Shown one piece after another: positions 21,578 through 33,193 of a stretch of 64,000 nucleotides of DNA. Made by a program: the position numbers and the translations under genes. A model generated the notes under the pieces. The model did not search any database. It was not told the DNA's origin and saw only the letters and a program-made list of their open reading frames with translations. The stretch comes from Aquipseudomonas ullengensis (lineage in GTDB: Bacteria; Pseudomonadota; Gammaproteobacteria; Pseudomonadales; Pseudomonadaceae): positions 519,256 through 583,255 of the forward strand of contig NZ_JACJUD010000004.1 of assembly GCF_014174475.1 (NCBI RefSeq), given 5' to 3'. Numbering within the stretch: the first letter of the stretch is position 1; each line of letters opens with the position of its first letter.

Positions 21578-22258
21578 ATGCTGACCTGGCTGCAACGCGA
21601 CTCACTGACCTTTCCTTCGCTGGACAAGGCGCTGCGCGAACCCAATGGACTCCTGGCCGCAGGCGGCGACCTCAGCGCCGCGCGCCTGGTCGCCGCCTAT
21701 CGTCACGGCTGCTTCCCTTGGTATTCGGAAGGCCAGCCACTGCTTTGGTGGTCACCCGATCCGCGCACCGTCCTGCCCCCGCAGGAACTGCATGTCTCCC
21801 GCAGCCTGGCCAAGCTGATCCGCCGGGGCCATTTCGAGGTCAGCTTCGATCGCGACTTTGCCGGCGTCATCCAAGGCTGCGCCGGCCCACGCGACTATGC
21901 CGACGGCACCTGGATCACCGAGCCGATGCAAAGCGCCTACCTGCAACTGCATGAGCAGGGCATCGCCCACTCGGTAGAGGTCTGGCAAAACGAACAACTG
22001 GTTGGCGGCCTGTACGGCCTGGCCATGGGGCAGCTGTTCTTTGGCGAATCCATGTTCAGCCGCACCGACAACGCGTCTAAGGTCGGTTTCGCCACACTGG
22101 TAGGCAAACTGTGCGAGTGGGGCTTCGTACTGATCGATTGCCAGATGCCCACCCAGCACCTGCACAGCTTCGGCGCCCGCCCCATAACCCGCACCGCGTT
22201 CGCCGACTACCTGCAGCGCCACCTCGACCAACCCAACACAGCCGACTGGCTTGCCTAG
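21578..22258 (+). CDS. aat: Leucyl/phenylalanyl-tRNA--protein transferase
   Basis: N-degron writer that adds Leu or Phe from charged tRNA to proteins with N-terminal Arg or Lys, marking them for ClpS/ClpAP. The 226-residue protein carries the family signature [18 protein letters not shown] (about 46-63) and [20 protein letters not shown] (about 147-166). The ATG at 21578 gives [14 protein letters not shown], the usual start. It lies between trxB and bpt, and the degradation partners clpS/clpA are 2-4 kb away. Confidence 0.96.
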   Translation: MLTWLQRDSLTFPSLDKALREPNGLLAAGGDLSAARLVAAYRHGCFPWYSEGQPLLWWSPDPRTVLPPQELHVSRSLAKLIRRGHFEVSFDRDFAGVIQGCAGPRDYADGTWITEPMQSAYLQLHEQGIAHSVEVWQNEQLVGGLYGLAMGQLFFGESMFSRTDNASKVGFATLVGKLCEWGFVLIDCQMPTQHLHSFGARPITRTAFADYLQRHLDQPNTADWLA

Positions 22259-22312
22259 GCGAGTTCCGAACACTGGCTTACACTTGTTCAAAGGTTTTCC
22301 CGAGGGTTGACC

Positions 22313-23020
22313 ATGACCGAGCTGGCTCGCCTCAAGTTCTACGCCACCCAGCCACATCCCTGCAGCTATCTGCCCGAGGAACAGGCCACCACGCTGTTCC
22401 TCGACCCCAGCCAGCCCATGGATGTGCAGGTCTATGCCGAACTATCGGAAATGGGCTTTCGCCGCAGCGGCGATCACCTTTACCGCCCGCACTGCCAGCG
22501 CTGCACCGCCTGCGTACCGGCACGCATCCCCGCCGACCAGTTCATTCCTGATCGCCAGCAAAAGCGCATCCTCAAACGCAATGCCGCCATCCAAGTGAGC
22601 GCCGTACGCCCGGCCTTCAACGAAGAGTATTACGACCTGTACGTGCGCTACATCGAGCAGCGCCACGCCGATGGCGACATGTACCCGCCGACGCGTGATC
22701 AGTTCAGCACCTTTCTGGTCCGCGACCTGCCTTTCGCCCGGTTCTACGAGTTCCGTCTGGACGGTCGACTGGTCGCCGTGGCGGTAACCGACCTCTTACC
22801 CAACGGCCTTTCGGCGGTTTACACCTTCTACGACCCCGACGAGGAAAAGCGCAGCCTGGGCCGTTTTGCCATTCTCTGGCAGATCGGCGAAGCCGCTCGA
22901 TTAGGCCTGCAAGCGGTCTATCTCGGCTATTGGATCAAGAACTGCCGCAAGATGAGTTACAAGACCCAATACCGTCCCATTGAGCTGTTCGTCAATCAAC
23001 GGTGGACCGCCCTCACCTGA
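22313..23020 (+). CDS. bpt: Aspartate/glutamate leucyltransferase (Bpt)
   Basis: Second N-degron writer, adding Leu to proteins with N-terminal Asp or Glu. It is related to eukaryotic arginyltransferase ATE1. The 235 residues show the conserved N-terminal Cys region ([17 protein letters not shown]), the CxxC pair in [17 protein letters not shown], and the GNAT-like C-terminal core [24 protein letters not shown] cut into [12 protein letters not shown] and [12 protein letters not shown]. The ATG at 22313 follows a CGAGGG ribosome-binding site. It is adjacent to aat and was annotated as arginyltransferase in older genomes. Confidence 0.95.
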   Translation: MTELARLKFYATQPHPCSYLPEEQATTLFLDPSQPMDVQVYAELSEMGFRRSGDHLYRPHCQRCTACVPARIPADQFIPDRQQKRILKRNAAIQVSAVRPAFNEEYYDLYVRYIEQRHADGDMYPPTRDQFSTFLVRDLPFARFYEFRLDGRLVAVAVTDLLPNGLSAVYTFYDPDEEKRSLGRFAILWQIGEAARLGLQAVYLGYWIKNCRKMSYKTQYRPIELFVNQRWTALT

Positions 23021-23024
23021 ACCC

Positions 23025-23054
23025 TTGGCGCAACCTGGCAATTTCGGGCACAAT
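23025..23054 (+). promoter_or_regulatory. Possible sigma-70 promoter for infA
   Basis: TTGGCG (23025-23030), an 18-nt spacer and CACAAT (23049-23054), 65 nt before the infA start and just after the bpt stop. Confidence 0.4.
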
Positions 23055-23119
23055 GCACGCCGCTTTTGCCTGGGGCCAGTTGCGCCGGGCCATTCATTGG
23101 ACACCGAGGGCTTTACTGC

Positions 23120-23338
23120 ATGTCGAAAGAAGACAGCTTCGAAATGGAAGGCACTGTCGTCGACACCCTGCCCAACACCATGTTCCGTGTGGAGTTGGAA
23201 AATGGGCACGTCGTTACCGCGCACATCTCCGGAAAGATGCGTAAGAACTACATCCGCATCCTGACTGGCGACAAGGTCCGCGTAGAGCTGACGCCCTACG
23301 ACCTGAGCAAAGGCCGCATCACCTACCGCGCCCGCTAA
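23120..23338 (+). CDS. infA: Translation initiation factor IF-1
   Basis: A 72-residue OB-fold protein that binds the ribosomal A site during initiation. The sequence [19 protein letters not shown], then [20 protein letters not shown], then [11 protein letters not shown] is unmistakable. The start at ATG 23120 gives the invariant N-terminus. A bidirectional terminator separates it from convergent clpA. Its position between the N-degron transferases and clpA is conserved in many gammaproteobacteria. Confidence 0.98.
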
Positions 23339-23351
23339 GCTCAGTCGAAAT

Positions 23352-23381
23352 GAAAACGCCCGGCAATGCCGGGCGTTTTTG
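23352..23381. terminator. Bidirectional terminator between infA and clpA
   Basis: Stem AACGCCCGGC-AAT-GCCGGGCGTT with TTTTT on the plus side and a short A/T run on the other. It serves the two convergent genes. Confidence 0.85.
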
Positions 23382-23398
23382 CTTGCCTGCAAACTTAG

Positions 23399-25669
23399 TC
23401 AGGCAGGCTCTGCAGTGGTCTCGAACTCAAAGCTCAGCTCACCCGCCACCAGGTCGATATGCACCACACCGCCGTGCTCGGCCAACTCGCCAAACAAGAT
23501 TTCTTCGGCCAGCGGCCGCTTGATCTTGTCCTGAATCAGCCGCGCCATTGGCCGCGCACCCATCGACACGTCATAGCCCGACTCGGCCAGCCAGCCACGC
23601 GCCGCATCACTGACCTCCAGTTGGACACGCTTGTCCTCAAGCTGCGCCTGCAGCTCCGTGAGGAACTTGTCGACGATGCTTTTGATCACTTCGTGACTCA
23701 AGCGACCGAACTGGATGATGGTATCCAGGCGATTGCGGAACTCCGGCGTGAAGCTTTTCTTGATGACTTCCATGGCATCGGACGAATGGTCCTGATGGGT
23801 GAAGCCAATCGACGCCCGCGCGGCGGTTTCCGCCCCTGCGTTGGTGGTCATGATCAGGATCACGTTGCGGAAGTCCGCCTTGCGCCCGTTGTTATCGGTC
23901 AGGGTGCCGTGATCCATCACCTGCAATAGCAGGTTGAAGACTTCCGGATGGGCCTTCTCGATCTCATCGAGCAGCAGCACGCAATGCGGCTGCTTGGTGA
24001 TGGCCTCGGTCAGCAGACCACCCTGATCGAAACCGACATAGCCTGGCGGCGCCCCGATCAGGCGCGAAACTGTGTGTCGCTCCATGTACTCGGACATGTC
24101 GAAGCGCACCAGCTCGATACCCATCGCCTTGGCCAACTGACGAGCGGCTTCGGTCTTGCCCACACCGGTCGGGCCGGCAAACAGGAACGAACCCACCGGC
24201 TTGTCCGGCGCCTTGAGCCCCGCACGCGACAGCTTGATCGCCGTCGATAGCGAATCGATCGCCGCATCCTGACCAAAGACCGTCAACTTGAGATCACGCT
24301 CGAGGTTGCGCAGCAACTCCTTGTCGGAACTGCTGACGTGCTTTGGCGGAATCCGCGCGATCTTGGCGACGATGTCTTCAACCTGAGCCACTTCGATGCG
24401 CTTGGCACGCTTCTCTTCCGGCTGCAGACGCTGATAGGCGCCCGCCTCGTCGATTACGTCGATGGCCTTGTCCGGCATGTGCCGATCATTGATATAGCGC
24501 GCTGCCAGCTCGGCAGCTGCACGCAGGGCCTCATCGCTGTATTCGATATGGTGATGCTGCTCGAAGCGCGCCTTGAGCCCCCGCAGGATGCCCACGGTAT
24601 CCTCGACCGACGGCTCGCTGACATCGACCTTCTGGAAGCGCCGCGCCAAGGCACGATCCTTCTCGAAAATGCCACGAAACTCCTGGAAGGTCGTGGAGCC
24701 GATGCAACGGATCTCACCGGAAGACAGCAACGGCTTGAGCAGATTCGACGCATCCATCACCCCACCCGATGCCGCGCCGGCACCGATGATGGTGTGGATT
24801 TCGTCGATGAACAGAATGGCGTGCGGGCGTTTGCGCAGCTCATTAAGCAACGCCTTGAAGCGCTTCTCGAAATCACCGCGGTATTTGGTACCTGCCAGCA
24901 ATGCACCGAGGTCTAGGGAATAGACCACGCTGTCCGCCAGCAGGTCCGGCACCTGGCCATCGACAATGCGCTTGGCCAGACCTTCGGCGATGGCGGTCTT
25001 GCCCACCCCGGCCTCGCCAACCAGCAATGGGTTGTTCTTGCGGCGGCGAGCGAGAATCTGCGCCACCCGCTCGACCTCACTCTCACGCCCGACCAGCGGA
25101 TCGATCCGACCCTGGCGCGACAATTCATTCAGGTTGCTGGCGTAGGCATCCAGTGGATTACCAGTGGCAGCCGCCTCGCCACTCTCCTCGTCCTGCATCT
25201 CCTGCTCGTTCTCGGAATGGTCGGCATGCCCAGGCACCTTGGAGATGCCGTGGGCGATGTAATTGACCACGTCGATACGCGCCACGCTCTGCTGCTTGAG
25301 CAGGAACACGGCCTGGCTTTCCTGCTCACTGAAGATCGCCACCAGCACGTTGGCGCCAGTGACTTCTCGCTTGCCGGAGCTCTGCACATGGAATACCGCG
25401 CGCTGCAAAACACGCTGAAAACCCAGGGTTGGCTGGGTTTCACGGTCTTCGTCGTGCTGCGGGATCAGTGGCGTGGTGGAGTCGATGAACTCCTGCAAAT
25501 CATGCCGGAGCTTGTCCAGATTAGCGCCACAAGCGCGCAAAACGGTGGCTGCAGCCTCGTTATCCAGCAAGGCAAGGAGCAGGTGCTCGACCGTCATGAA
25601 CTCATGGCGCTTGGCGCGTGCCTCCTTGAAGGCAAGATTGAGGGTGACTTCCAGCTCTCGATTCAACAT
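23399..25669 (-). CDS. clpA: ATP-dependent Clp protease ATP-binding subunit ClpA
   Basis: Double-AAA+ unfoldase that feeds ClpP. The 756-residue protein has an N-domain (1-150) that binds ClpS. NBD1 carries Walker [16 protein letters not shown] and the [14 protein letters not shown]alker B. NBD2 carries [15 protein letters not shown] and [15 protein letters not shown]. The ClpP-docking loop is IGF in [11 protein letters not shown]. It starts with [18 protein letters not shown]. It lies 30 bp downstream of clpS, its adaptor, on the same strand. Length is normal. Confidence 0.98.
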   Translation of the reverse strand: MLNRELEVTLNLAFKEARAKRHEFMTVEHLLLALLDNEAAATVLRACGANLDKLRHDLQEFIDSTTPLIPQHDEDRETQPTLGFQRVLQRAVFHVQSSGKREVTGANVLVAIFSEQESQAVFLLKQQSVARIDVVNYIAHGISKVPGHADHSENEQEMQDEESGEAAATGNPLDAYASNLNELSRQGRIDPLVGRESEVERVAQILARRRKNNPLLVGEAGVGKTAIAEGLAKRIVDGQVPDLLADSVVYSLDLGALLAGTKYRGDFEKRFKALLNELRKRPHAILFIDEIHTIIGAGAASGGVMDASNLLKPLLSSGEIRCIGSTTFQEFRGIFEKDRALARRFQKVDVSEPSVEDTVGILRGLKARFEQHHHIEYSDEALRAAAELAARYINDRHMPDKAIDVIDEAGAYQRLQPEEKRAKRIEVAQVEDIVAKIARIPPKHVSSSDKELLRNLERDLKLTVFGQDAAIDSLSTAIKLSRAGLKAPDKPVGSFLFAGPTGVGKTEAARQLAKAMGIELVRFDMSEYMERHTVSRLIGAPPGYVGFDQGGLLTEAITKQPHCVLLLDEIEKAHPEVFNLLLQVMDHGTLTDNNGRKADFRNVILIMTTNAGAETAARASIGFTHQDHSSDAMEVIKKSFTPEFRNRLDTIIQFGRLSHEVIKSIVDKFLTELQAQLEDKRVQLEVSDAARGWLAESGYDVSMGARPMARLIQDKIKRPLAEEILFGELAEHGGVVHIDLVAGELSFEFETTAEPA

Positions 25670-25699
25670 AGCTTCACCTCTTACCCAAGCGGGCCGGTA

Positions 25700-26062
25700 T
25701 CAACCGTCCTTCTCTATCTCACAGAGTAGCGGATGCTGGCTTTCCTTGGCGTACTGGTTGACCTGCATGGCCTTGGTTTCTGCGATGTCACGGGTGAACA
25801 CCCCGCAAATCGCCTTACCCTCGGTATGAACGGTCAACATGATCTTGGTCGCCAGCTCGCGATTGTGGTTGAAGAACAACTCCAACACCTCGACGACGAA
25901 ATCCATCGGCGTGTAGTCATCGTTGTACATCAACACCTTGTACATAGGCGGCGCCTGCAACAACGGCTTGGCTTCTTGAACAGCCAGGTCGGAGGCATCG
26001 TCCTCCCGCGTAACGGGGCGATCCTGATTGAATGTTAGTCGAATCTGACTGCGTGCATGCAT
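25700..26062 (-). CDS. clpS: ClpS, N-degron adaptor of ClpA
   Basis: A 120-residue adaptor that recognises Leu, Phe, Trp or Tyr N-termini and delivers them to ClpAP. The pocket motif [14 protein letters not shown] and the [17 protein letters not shown] segment are intact. The N-terminal extension ([21 protein letters not shown]) resembles that of Pseudomonas orthologues. I therefore chose ATG 26062 rather than upstream in-frame starts reaching 26233, which would add 57 residues of unlikely sequence. It is divergent from cspD. Confidence 0.95.
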   Translation of the reverse strand: MHARSQIRLTFNQDRPVTREDDASDLAVQEAKPLLQAPPMYKVLMYNDDYTPMDFVVEVLELFFNHNRELATKIMLTVHTEGKAICGVFTRDIAETKAMQVNQYAKESQHPLLCEIEKDG

Positions 26063-26292
26063 GCTGGATTGAGATGTGTCGTGATTGGCGGATGTTGATG
26101 CTAGACGGAGTTTGACAGGCTTCTCAGCCATCCGCCGTACCACCTTGACTAACGGCAAAACGGTGTTACAAACAGTGAATACCCCACTCGGGTATCGGGG
26201 TTCCGTGCCTGCGCCAGACCCGGCGGAAGTCATGCGTGGAGCTGAAGTGGATGATACTCCAGTGATGGAGTCCTTTGCAGAGGGATGTCAGC

Positions 26293-26556
26293 ATGCTTAG
26301 CGGTAAGGTCAAGTGGTTCAACAACGCCAAGGGCTACGGGTTCATCGTCGCTGACGGCCGAGATGAGGACCTGTTCGCCCATTACTCGGCCATCCAGATG
26401 GACGGCTATAAGACTCTCAAGGCCGGCCAAGCCGTCAGCTTCGATATTCTGCAAGGCCCCAAGGGCCTGCACGCTGTGAATATCAGCGCCGCTCTGGCAA
26501 CCAGTGAATCTCCGGCGACCACCAGCTCGCCACAAAGCACTCCGGTAGAAGCCTAA
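26293..26556 (+). CDS. cspD: Cold-shock-like protein CspD
   Basis: An 87-residue protein with a cold-shock domain: RNP1-type [22 protein letters not shown] and the start [14 protein letters not shown]. An extra serine/threonine-rich tail ([17 protein letters not shown]) follows. CspD-type proteins bind single-stranded DNA and inhibit replication in stationary phase rather than acting in cold shock. The neighbouring clpS-clpA on the other strand is conserved for cspD. The ATG at 26293 follows AGAGGGATGTCAGC. Confidence 0.93.
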   Translation: MLSGKVKWFNNAKGYGFIVADGRDEDLFAHYSAIQMDGYKTLKAGQAVSFDILQGPKGLHAVNISAALATSESPATTSSPQSTPVEA

Positions 26557-26570
26557 AATAGAGCTCAAAT

Positions 26571-26602
26571 AAAAAAGGCCGGTCATATGACCGGCCTTTT
26601 TT
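26571..26602. terminator. 32-nt perfectly palindromic bidirectional terminator (cspD / icd)
   Basis: AAAAAAGGCCGGTCAT followed directly by its reverse complement. This gives a 10-bp GC-rich stem with six A/T pairs and a T-run on each strand. It lies 14 nt after cspD and 15 nt after icd. Confidence 0.92.
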
Positions 26603-26617
26603 GTTACCACACGTCGC

Positions 26618-27874
26618 TTACATGTGAGCGATGGTGGCATCACCGAACTGCGAGCAAGACAGCAGCGTGGCGCCGTCCATCAGACGTTCGAAGTCATAGG
26701 TCACGGTCTTGGCCGAAATCGCGCCATTGGTGCCCTTGATGATCAGGTCAGCAGCCTCGAGCCAGCCCATGTGGCGCAGCATCATCTCAGCCGAGAGGAT
26801 GACCGAACCCGGGTTGACCTTGTCCTGACCAGCGTACTTCGGCGCGGTGCCATGGGTCGCTTCGAACATGGCGATGGTGTCGGACAGGTTGGCACCCGGC
26901 GCAATACCGATACCGCCCACTTCGGCCGCCAGGGCGTCGGAGAGGTAGTCACCGTTCAGGTTCAGGGTGGCGATCACGTCGTACTCGGCCGGACGCAGCA
27001 GGATCTGCTGCAGCATGGCGTCGGCGATGGCGTCTTTGACCACGATGTTCTTGCCGGTTTTCGGGTTCTTGAACTGCATCCACGGACCGCCATCCAGCAG
27101 CTCGGCGCCGAACTCGTCACGCGCAACTTCGTAGCCCCAATCTTTGAAGGCACCTTCGGTGAACTTCATGATGTTGCCTTTGTGCACGATGGTCAGCGAT
27201 TCACGGTCGTTGTCGACGGTGTACTGCAGAGCCTTGCGTACCAGACGCTTGGTGCCTTCTTTGGAAACCGGCTTCACGCCGATACCGCAGTCCTGATCGA
27301 AACGGATCTTGGTGACGCCCATTTCTTCTTTCAGGAACTTGATGACCTTGGTCGCCTCAGGCGAACCGGCCTTCCACTCGATGCCGGCATAAATGTCTTC
27401 CGAGTTTTCGCGGAAGATGGTCATGTCGACGTCGCCAGGGCGCTTCACTGGGCTCGGCACGCCTTCGAACCAGCGCACCGGGCGCAGGCAGACATACAGG
27501 TCCAGCTCTTGGCGCAGGGCCACGTTCAGCGAGCGGATACCGCCACCAACTGGAGTGGTCAGCGGGCCTTTGATGGAAACAACGTAGTCACGTACGGCTT
27601 CCAGGGTTTCTTTCGGCAGCCAGGTGTCCTGGTCGTAGACCTGGGTGGCTTTTTCGCCGGCGTAGACTTCCATCCACGAAATTTTGCGCTTGCCGCCGTA
27701 GGCTTTCTCTACAGCCGCATCGACGACTTTGATCATCACCGGGCTGATATCGATACCGATGCCGTCACCTTCGATGAAGGGAATGATCGGGTTGTTCGGC
27801 ACGTTCAAGGTCATGTCGGCGTTAACGGTAATTTTGTCACCGTTAGCAGGCACCTGGATCTTCTGGTATCCCAT
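26618..27874 (-). CDS. icd: Isocitrate dehydrogenase (NADP+), homodimeric
   Basis: TCA-cycle enzyme converting isocitrate to 2-oxoglutarate and competing with isocitrate lyase. The 418 residues include the substrate loop [25 protein letters not shown] split at S115, which corresponds to the AceK phosphorylation serine of the E. coli enzyme. [19 protein letters not shown] and [19 protein letters not shown] are the metal and NADP regions. ATG 27874 gives [15 protein letters not shown] with GGAG 6 nt upstream. The 324-bp upstream gap carries two 15-bp palindromes (27965-27979, 28059-28073). The monomeric idh gene that neighbours icd in P. aeruginosa is absent here. Confidence 0.97.
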   Translation of the reverse strand: MGYQKIQVPANGDKITVNADMTLNVPNNPIIPFIEGDGIGIDISPVMIKVVDAAVEKAYGGKRKISWMEVYAGEKATQVYDQDTWLPKETLEAVRDYVVSIKGPLTTPVGGGIRSLNVALRQELDLYVCLRPVRWFEGVPSPVKRPGDVDMTIFRENSEDIYAGIEWKAGSPEATKVIKFLKEEMGVTKIRFDQDCGIGVKPVSKEGTKRLVRKALQYTVDNDRESLTIVHKGNIMKFTEGAFKDWGYEVARDEFGAELLDGGPWMQFKNPKTGKNIVVKDAIADAMLQQILLRPAEYDVIATLNLNGDYLSDALAAEVGGIGIAPGANLSDTIAMFEATHGTAPKYAGQDKVNPGSVILSAEMMLRHMGWLEAADLIIKGTNGAISAKTVTYDFERLMDGATLLSCSQFGDATIAHM

Positions 27875-27964
27875 GCTGGACTCCGTTGTTTTCGTGGTCT
27901 GACAGTCCGTCACGCGGATGGCGTAACGGAAGGAACTTTAGGTCTCGGAAAGGCGGTGCATTCT

Positions 27965-27979
27965 TGTAGTTTTTCTACA
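27965..27979. promoter_or_regulatory. 15-bp RccR/HexR-type palindrome, icd-proximal
   Basis: TGTAGTTTTTCTACA, half-sites TGTAG/CTACA, about 90 bp upstream of the icd start. It fits the TGTAGT-N3-ACTACA pattern of RpiR-family regulators (RccR and HexR) except for one base. In this position it could overlap the icd promoter. Confidence 0.65.
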
Positions 27980-28056
27980 GGAAGTCACGCACTTTTCGAC
28001 ATTTCCTTACCGCAATGCGGCGGCGAAAACGGCATCAATGCTGCCTTGCAGCGCAT

Positions 28057-28075
28057 CTTGTAGTCAAACTACAAG
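28057..28075. promoter_or_regulatory. 15-bp RccR/HexR-type palindrome, icd-distal
   Basis: CTTGTAGTCAAACTACAAG is a perfect inverted repeat with a 3-nt centre. The core TGTAGTCAAACTACA spans 28059-28073. It lies 94 bp from the first site, 185 bp before icd and 126 bp before the Nudix gene. A further ACTACA half-site follows at 28080-28085. Confidence 0.72.
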
Positions 28076-28198
28076 CAGCACTACAGGAACCGATTAACTG
28101 GCCGACTTTTATCCTAGCAGCTCGGACTCAGAATGCGCCGAACTGGTCGCAGACGACATCTCTCGCTACCATCCGACGGCAATTTTGCGGAGACCTGT

Positions 28199-28645
28199 AT
28201 GCGCTTTACCCCACACGTTACCGTCGCCACCGTGATCGAAGACCAGGGGCGTTTTTTGCTGGTCGAAGAGCTGGCAGGCGGCCAGGCGGTATTTAATCAG
28301 CCTGCCGGGCACTTGGAAGCCGACGAAAGTCTGATCGACGCTGCCCTGCGCGAAACCCTCGAAGAAACCGGTTGGCAGGTCGAGCTGACCGCCGTCACCG
28401 GCATCTACCTCTATACAGCCCCCAGCAACGGGGTGACTTACCAGCGCGTTTGTTTCGCCGCCAAACCGCTGCAACACCTGCCGGACAGCCCCCTGGACGA
28501 TGGCATTATCGGTCCACGCTGGCTGACCCGCGAAGAACTGGCCGCCCAGCCGGAGCGCTGGCGCAGCGAACTGGTGCTGCGCTGCATCGATGACTACCTG
28601 GCCGGCGAGCGCTTCCCTCTGAGCCTGATCCGCGACCGGGCCTGA
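28199..28645 (+). CDS. Nudix hydrolase, NudJ-type
   Basis: A 148-residue pyrophosphohydrolase. The full Nudix box is present (G-x5-E-x7-REUxEExGU) in [20 protein letters not shown] followed by TGW, about residues 38-60. The sequence resembles NudJ/phosphatase NudJ ([24 protein letters not shown]), which acts on nucleoside di- and triphosphates and HMP-PP. It lies directly upstream of mnmA, as in E. coli where nudJ precedes mnmA. The substrate cannot be fixed from sequence. Start at ATG 28199. Confidence 0.88.
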   Translation: MRFTPHVTVATVIEDQGRFLLVEELAGGQAVFNQPAGHLEADESLIDAALRETLEETGWQVELTAVTGIYLYTAPSNGVTYQRVCFAAKPLQHLPDSPLDDGIIGPRWLTREELAAQPERWRSELVLRCIDDYLAGERFPLSLIRDRA

Positions 28646-28710
28646 TTCGCCGCCAGTACCCGACGCCTGATAGAATCGCGCCTTTATTGCAGTCACCCGC
28701 CTTGATTCCT

Positions 28711-29841
28711 ATGTCTGAAACCTCAGTTATTTCGCCCAAAGGGCGCGTCATCGTCGGCATGTCCGGCGGCGTGGACTCCTCCGTTTCCGCTGTTCTGCTA
28801 CTCGAGCAGGGCTACCAGGTGGAAGGCCTGTTCATGAAGAACTGGGAGGAGGATGACGGTACCGAGTACTGCACCGCGATGACCGACCTGGCCGACGCCC
28901 AGGCCGTGTGCGACCGCATCGGCATCAAGCTGCACACCGCCAACTTCGCGGCGGAATACTGGGACAACGTGTTCGAGCACTTCCTCGCCGAATACAAGGC
29001 CGGGCGCACGCCGAACCCGGACATCCTGTGCAACCGCGAGATCAAGTTCAAAGCCTTCCTCGACTACGCCCTGAGCCTGGGCGCCGACCTGATTGCCACC
29101 GGCCACTACGTGCGCCGTCGCGATATCGATGGGCGTAGCGAACTGCTCAAGGGTCTCGACCCGAACAAGGATCAAAGCTACTTCCTGCACGCCGTCGGCG
29201 GCGAGCAGATCGGCCGCACCCTGTTCCCGGTCGGCGAGCTGGAGAAACCGGAGGTTCGCGCCATTGCCGAGAAACACGGCCTAGCCACCGCCAAGAAGAA
29301 AGACTCGACCGGTATCTGCTTCATCGGCGAGCGCCGTTTCAGCGACTTCCTCAAGCAATACCTGCCCGCCCAACCAGGCAATATCGAGACGACCGAAGGT
29401 GAAGTGATCGGCCGTCATCACGGCCTGATGTACCACACCATCGGCCAGCGCCAGGGACTGGGCATCGGCGGCCTCAAGGATGCCGGCGACGAGCCCTGGT
29501 ACGTGCTGGCCAAGGACCTGACGCGCAATGTACTGCTGGTCGGCCAGGGCAACGAGCACCCCTGGCTGTTCAGCCGCGCCCTGCTCGCCTCGGATATCTA
29601 CTGGGTCAACCCACTGGACCTGAGCAGCCCGCGCCAGCTCAGCGCCAAAGTACGTTATCGCCAGGGCGACCAGGCCTGCACCCTGGAAAAGACCGCCAGC
29701 GGCTATTGCGCCGTCTTCGCCGAGCCGCAGCGCGCCGTCACCCCGGGCCAGTCCGTGGTGTTCTACGACGGTGAAATCTGCCTCGGTGGTGGCGTGATCG
29801 AAAGCGCCGAACCCTGGTTCGAAGGAGCCGGCCTGGCATGA
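28711..29841 (+). CDS. mnmA: tRNA-specific 2-thiouridylase MnmA
   Basis: ATP-dependent enzyme that installs the 2-thio group on U34 of Lys, Glu and Gln tRNAs, using sulfur relayed by TusE. The 376-residue protein has the PP-loop [15 protein letters not shown], a catalytic Cys in [12 protein letters not shown] (about residue 102) and the second in [13 protein letters not shown] (about residue 200). ATG 28711 gives [16 protein letters not shown]; an upstream in-frame start at 28687 lacks support. Its stop overlaps the hflD start. The Tus relay is encoded at 10.5-11.8 kb. Confidence 0.97.
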   Translation: MSETSVISPKGRVIVGMSGGVDSSVSAVLLLEQGYQVEGLFMKNWEEDDGTEYCTAMTDLADAQAVCDRIGIKLHTANFAAEYWDNVFEHFLAEYKAGRTPNPDILCNREIKFKAFLDYALSLGADLIATGHYVRRRDIDGRSELLKGLDPNKDQSYFLHAVGGEQIGRTLFPVGELEKPEVRAIAEKHGLATAKKKDSTGICFIGERRFSDFLKQYLPAQPGNIETTEGEVIGRHHGLMYHTIGQRQGLGIGGLKDAGDEPWYVLAKDLTRNVLLVGQGNEHPWLFSRALLASDIYWVNPLDLSSPRQLSAKVRYRQGDQACTLEKTASGYCAVFAEPQRAVTPGQSVVFYDGEICLGGGVIESAEPWFEGAGLA

Positions 29842-30458
29842 GCAGCACTCAGGATCAGTTGATTGCCCTGGCAGCGGTCTTCCAGGCCGCAGCCCTGGTG
29901 GATAAGCTCGCCCGTACCGGCCAGGCCAGCGAAGCCGATGTCGGCTGCCTGCTTGGCAGCCTGCTGGTGCGCGACCCGAAAAATACTCTGGACGTATACG
30001 GCGGCGACGACCTCAACTTGCGCGAGGGCTACAAGGCCCTGGCCAGCGCCCTCGAGCGCAACCCGGCCAGCCTGCAGCGCGATCCTCTGCGCTACGCCCT
30101 GGCCCTGCTTGGCCTGGAGCGACAACTGGCCAAGCGCGAGGACATGCTGCAAGTGGTCGGCACTCGCCTGGATCAAATCCAGCTGCAAGTCGGCCATTTC
30201 GGCCTGACCCACGACAACGTCGTGGCGGCCTGCGGCGGCCTGTACCAGGACACCATCAGCACCTTCCGCCAGCGCATTCAGGTGCAAGGCGACATGCGCT
30301 TCCTGCAGCAACCCGCCGTCGCCGCCAAGGTACGCGCCCTGCTACTAACCGGCATCCGCTCGGCGCGCCTGTGGCGCCAGCTCGGCGGGCATCGCTGGCA
30401 ACTGGTGTTCAGTCGCGGCAAGTTGCTCAAAGAGCTATACCCGCTGCTGCGCCCGTAA
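29838..30458 (+). CDS. hflD: HflD homologue (high-frequency lysogenisation protein)
   Basis: A 206-residue, largely helical membrane-associated protein. E. coli HflD binds phage lambda CII and is found at the inner membrane; its host function is unclear. Family features include [18 protein letters not shown] at the N-terminus, [23 protein letters not shown] split near residue 85, and the C-terminal [16 protein letters not shown]. It overlaps mnmA by 4 nt and precedes purB, the conserved mnmA-hflD-purB order. Confidence 0.93.
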   Translation: MSSTQDQLIALAAVFQAAALVDKLARTGQASEADVGCLLGSLLVRDPKNTLDVYGGDDLNLREGYKALASALERNPASLQRDPLRYALALLGLERQLAKREDMLQVVGTRLDQIQLQVGHFGLTHDNVVAACGGLYQDTISTFRQRIQVQGDMRFLQQPAVAAKVRALLLTGIRSARLWRQLGGHRWQLVFSRGKLLKELYPLLRP

Positions 30459-30580
30459 ACGCCGCACCACTCGTCGCCACAAGCACACGAACTCGATAGC
30501 GCCGCCCGGCGCCCAGCCGCCGAATGGCGGCGAATGGGGCTAATTCGTGTATGATGTGCGCCCTTTTCGTTGACCGATAG

Positions 30581-31966
<1,386 letters not shown>

Positions 31967-31984
31967 CAGGCGCACCTTACTTGC

Positions 31985-32009
31985 ACGCCCGGCTGTGCCG
32001 GGCGTTTTT
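31985..32009 (+). terminator. Terminator after purB
   Basis: Stem ACGCCCGGC-TGT-GCCGGGCGT followed by TTTTTA. Confidence 0.85.
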
Positions 32010-32026
32010 ATTTCAAAGGCTTGAAC

Positions 32027-33193
32027 ATGACTACTGACGTACCTCTTCAACTACTCGGCGGTCTTACAGCCCGTGAATTCCTGCGCGACTACTGGCAGAA
32101 GAAACCCCTGCTGATCCGCCAGGCCATCCCCGATTTCGAGAGCCCGATCAGCCCGGACGAGCTGGCTGGCCTGGCACTGGAAGAAGAAGTCGAGTCGCGC
32201 CTGGTCATCGAGCACGGCGAGCGCCCGTGGGAGCTGCGTCGCGGCCCCTTCGCCGAAGACGCCTTCGGCCAATTGCCGGAGCGTGACTGGACCCTGCTGG
32301 TACAGGCTGTCGACCAATTCGTTCCCGATGTCGCCGAACTGCTCAAGCACTTCAACTTCCTGCCCAGCTGGCGCATCGATGACGTCATGGTCAGCTTCGC
32401 CGCGCCCGGCGGCGGCGTGGGCCCGCACTACGACAACTACGACGTGTTCCTGCTCCAGGCCCACGGCCAGCGCCGCTGGAAGATCGGCCAGATGTGCGAC
32501 GGCGACAGCGCCCTGCTGGAACACGCCGACCTGCGCATCCTCGCCGACTTCGAGCAGACCGACGAATGGGTGCTCGAGCCCGGCGACATGCTCTACCTGC
32601 CACCGCGCCTGGCCCACTTCGGCACCGCCGAGGACGACTGCATGACCTATTCGGTGGGCTTCCGCGCCCCCAGCGCCGCCGAAGTGCTGACCCACTTCAC
32701 CGACTTCCTCGCCCAGTTCCTCCCGGACGAAGAACGCTACAGCGACGCCGGTACCGCACCGACCAGCGACCCGCACCAGATCCAGCTCGACGCCCTCGAT
32801 CGCCTCAAAGCCTTGCTGGCCGAACACATGGGTGACGAGCGCCTGCTGCTGACCTGGTTCGGCCAATTCATGACCGAGCCGCGCTACCCGGAACTGGTAG
32901 CCGGCAACGACGTCAGCGACGATGAATTCCTCGCCGCCCTGGGCGATGGCGCCGTACTGGTGCGCAACCCCAGCTCGCGCCTGGCCTGGAGCGAGATCGA
33001 CCTCGGCCTGGTGCTGTTCGCCAGCGGGCAGAGCCGCCTGCTGCCTGCGCACCTGAAGGAACTGCTGAAGCTGATCTGCGCCGCCGACGCCCTGCATAGC
33101 GACAATCTCGACCAATGGCTTGCCGACGAAGACGGGCGTAAGCTCCTCTGCGAACTGGTCAAGCAAGGCAGTCTGGAGTTTGCTGATGAGTGA
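32027..33193 (+). CDS. Cupin-fold ribosomal protein oxygenase (RoxA/YcfD-like)
   Basis: Fe(II)/2-oxoglutarate-dependent JmjC-type hydroxylase of the YcfD family. YcfD of E. coli hydroxylates an arginine of ribosomal protein L16. The 388-residue protein has the metal triad H134-x-D136 in GPHYDNYDVFLLQ and H197 in LPPRLAHFGTA, followed by the winged-helix dimerisation and C-terminal domains. The N-terminal FLRDYWQKKPLLIRQAIP is characteristic. ATG 32027 starts MTTDVPLQLLGG. It overlaps the GNAT gene by 8 nt. Target specificity is inferred from homology only. Confidence 0.88.
   Translation: MTTDVPLQLLGGLTAREFLRDYWQKKPLLIRQAIPDFESPISPDELAGLALEEEVESRLVIEHGERPWELRRGPFAEDAFGQLPERDWTLLVQAVDQFVPDVAELLKHFNFLPSWRIDDVMVSFAAPGGGVGPHYDNYDVFLLQAHGQRRWKIGQMCDGDSALLEHADLRILADFEQTDEWVLEPGDMLYLPPRLAHFGTAEDDCMTYSVGFRAPSAAEVLTHFTDFLAQFLPDEERYSDAGTAPTSDPHQIQLDALDRLKALLAEHMGDERLLLTWFGQFMTEPRYPELVAGNDVSDDEFLAALGDGAVLVRNPSSRLAWSEIDLGLVLFASGQSRLLPAHLKELLKLICAADALHSDNLDQWLADEDGRKLLCELVKQGSLEFADE

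Noticed and set aside
30550..30555. TATGAT upstream of purB as a promoter -10
   Set aside because: No acceptable -35 hexamer at normal spacing and no clear extended -10, so not listed as a feature.
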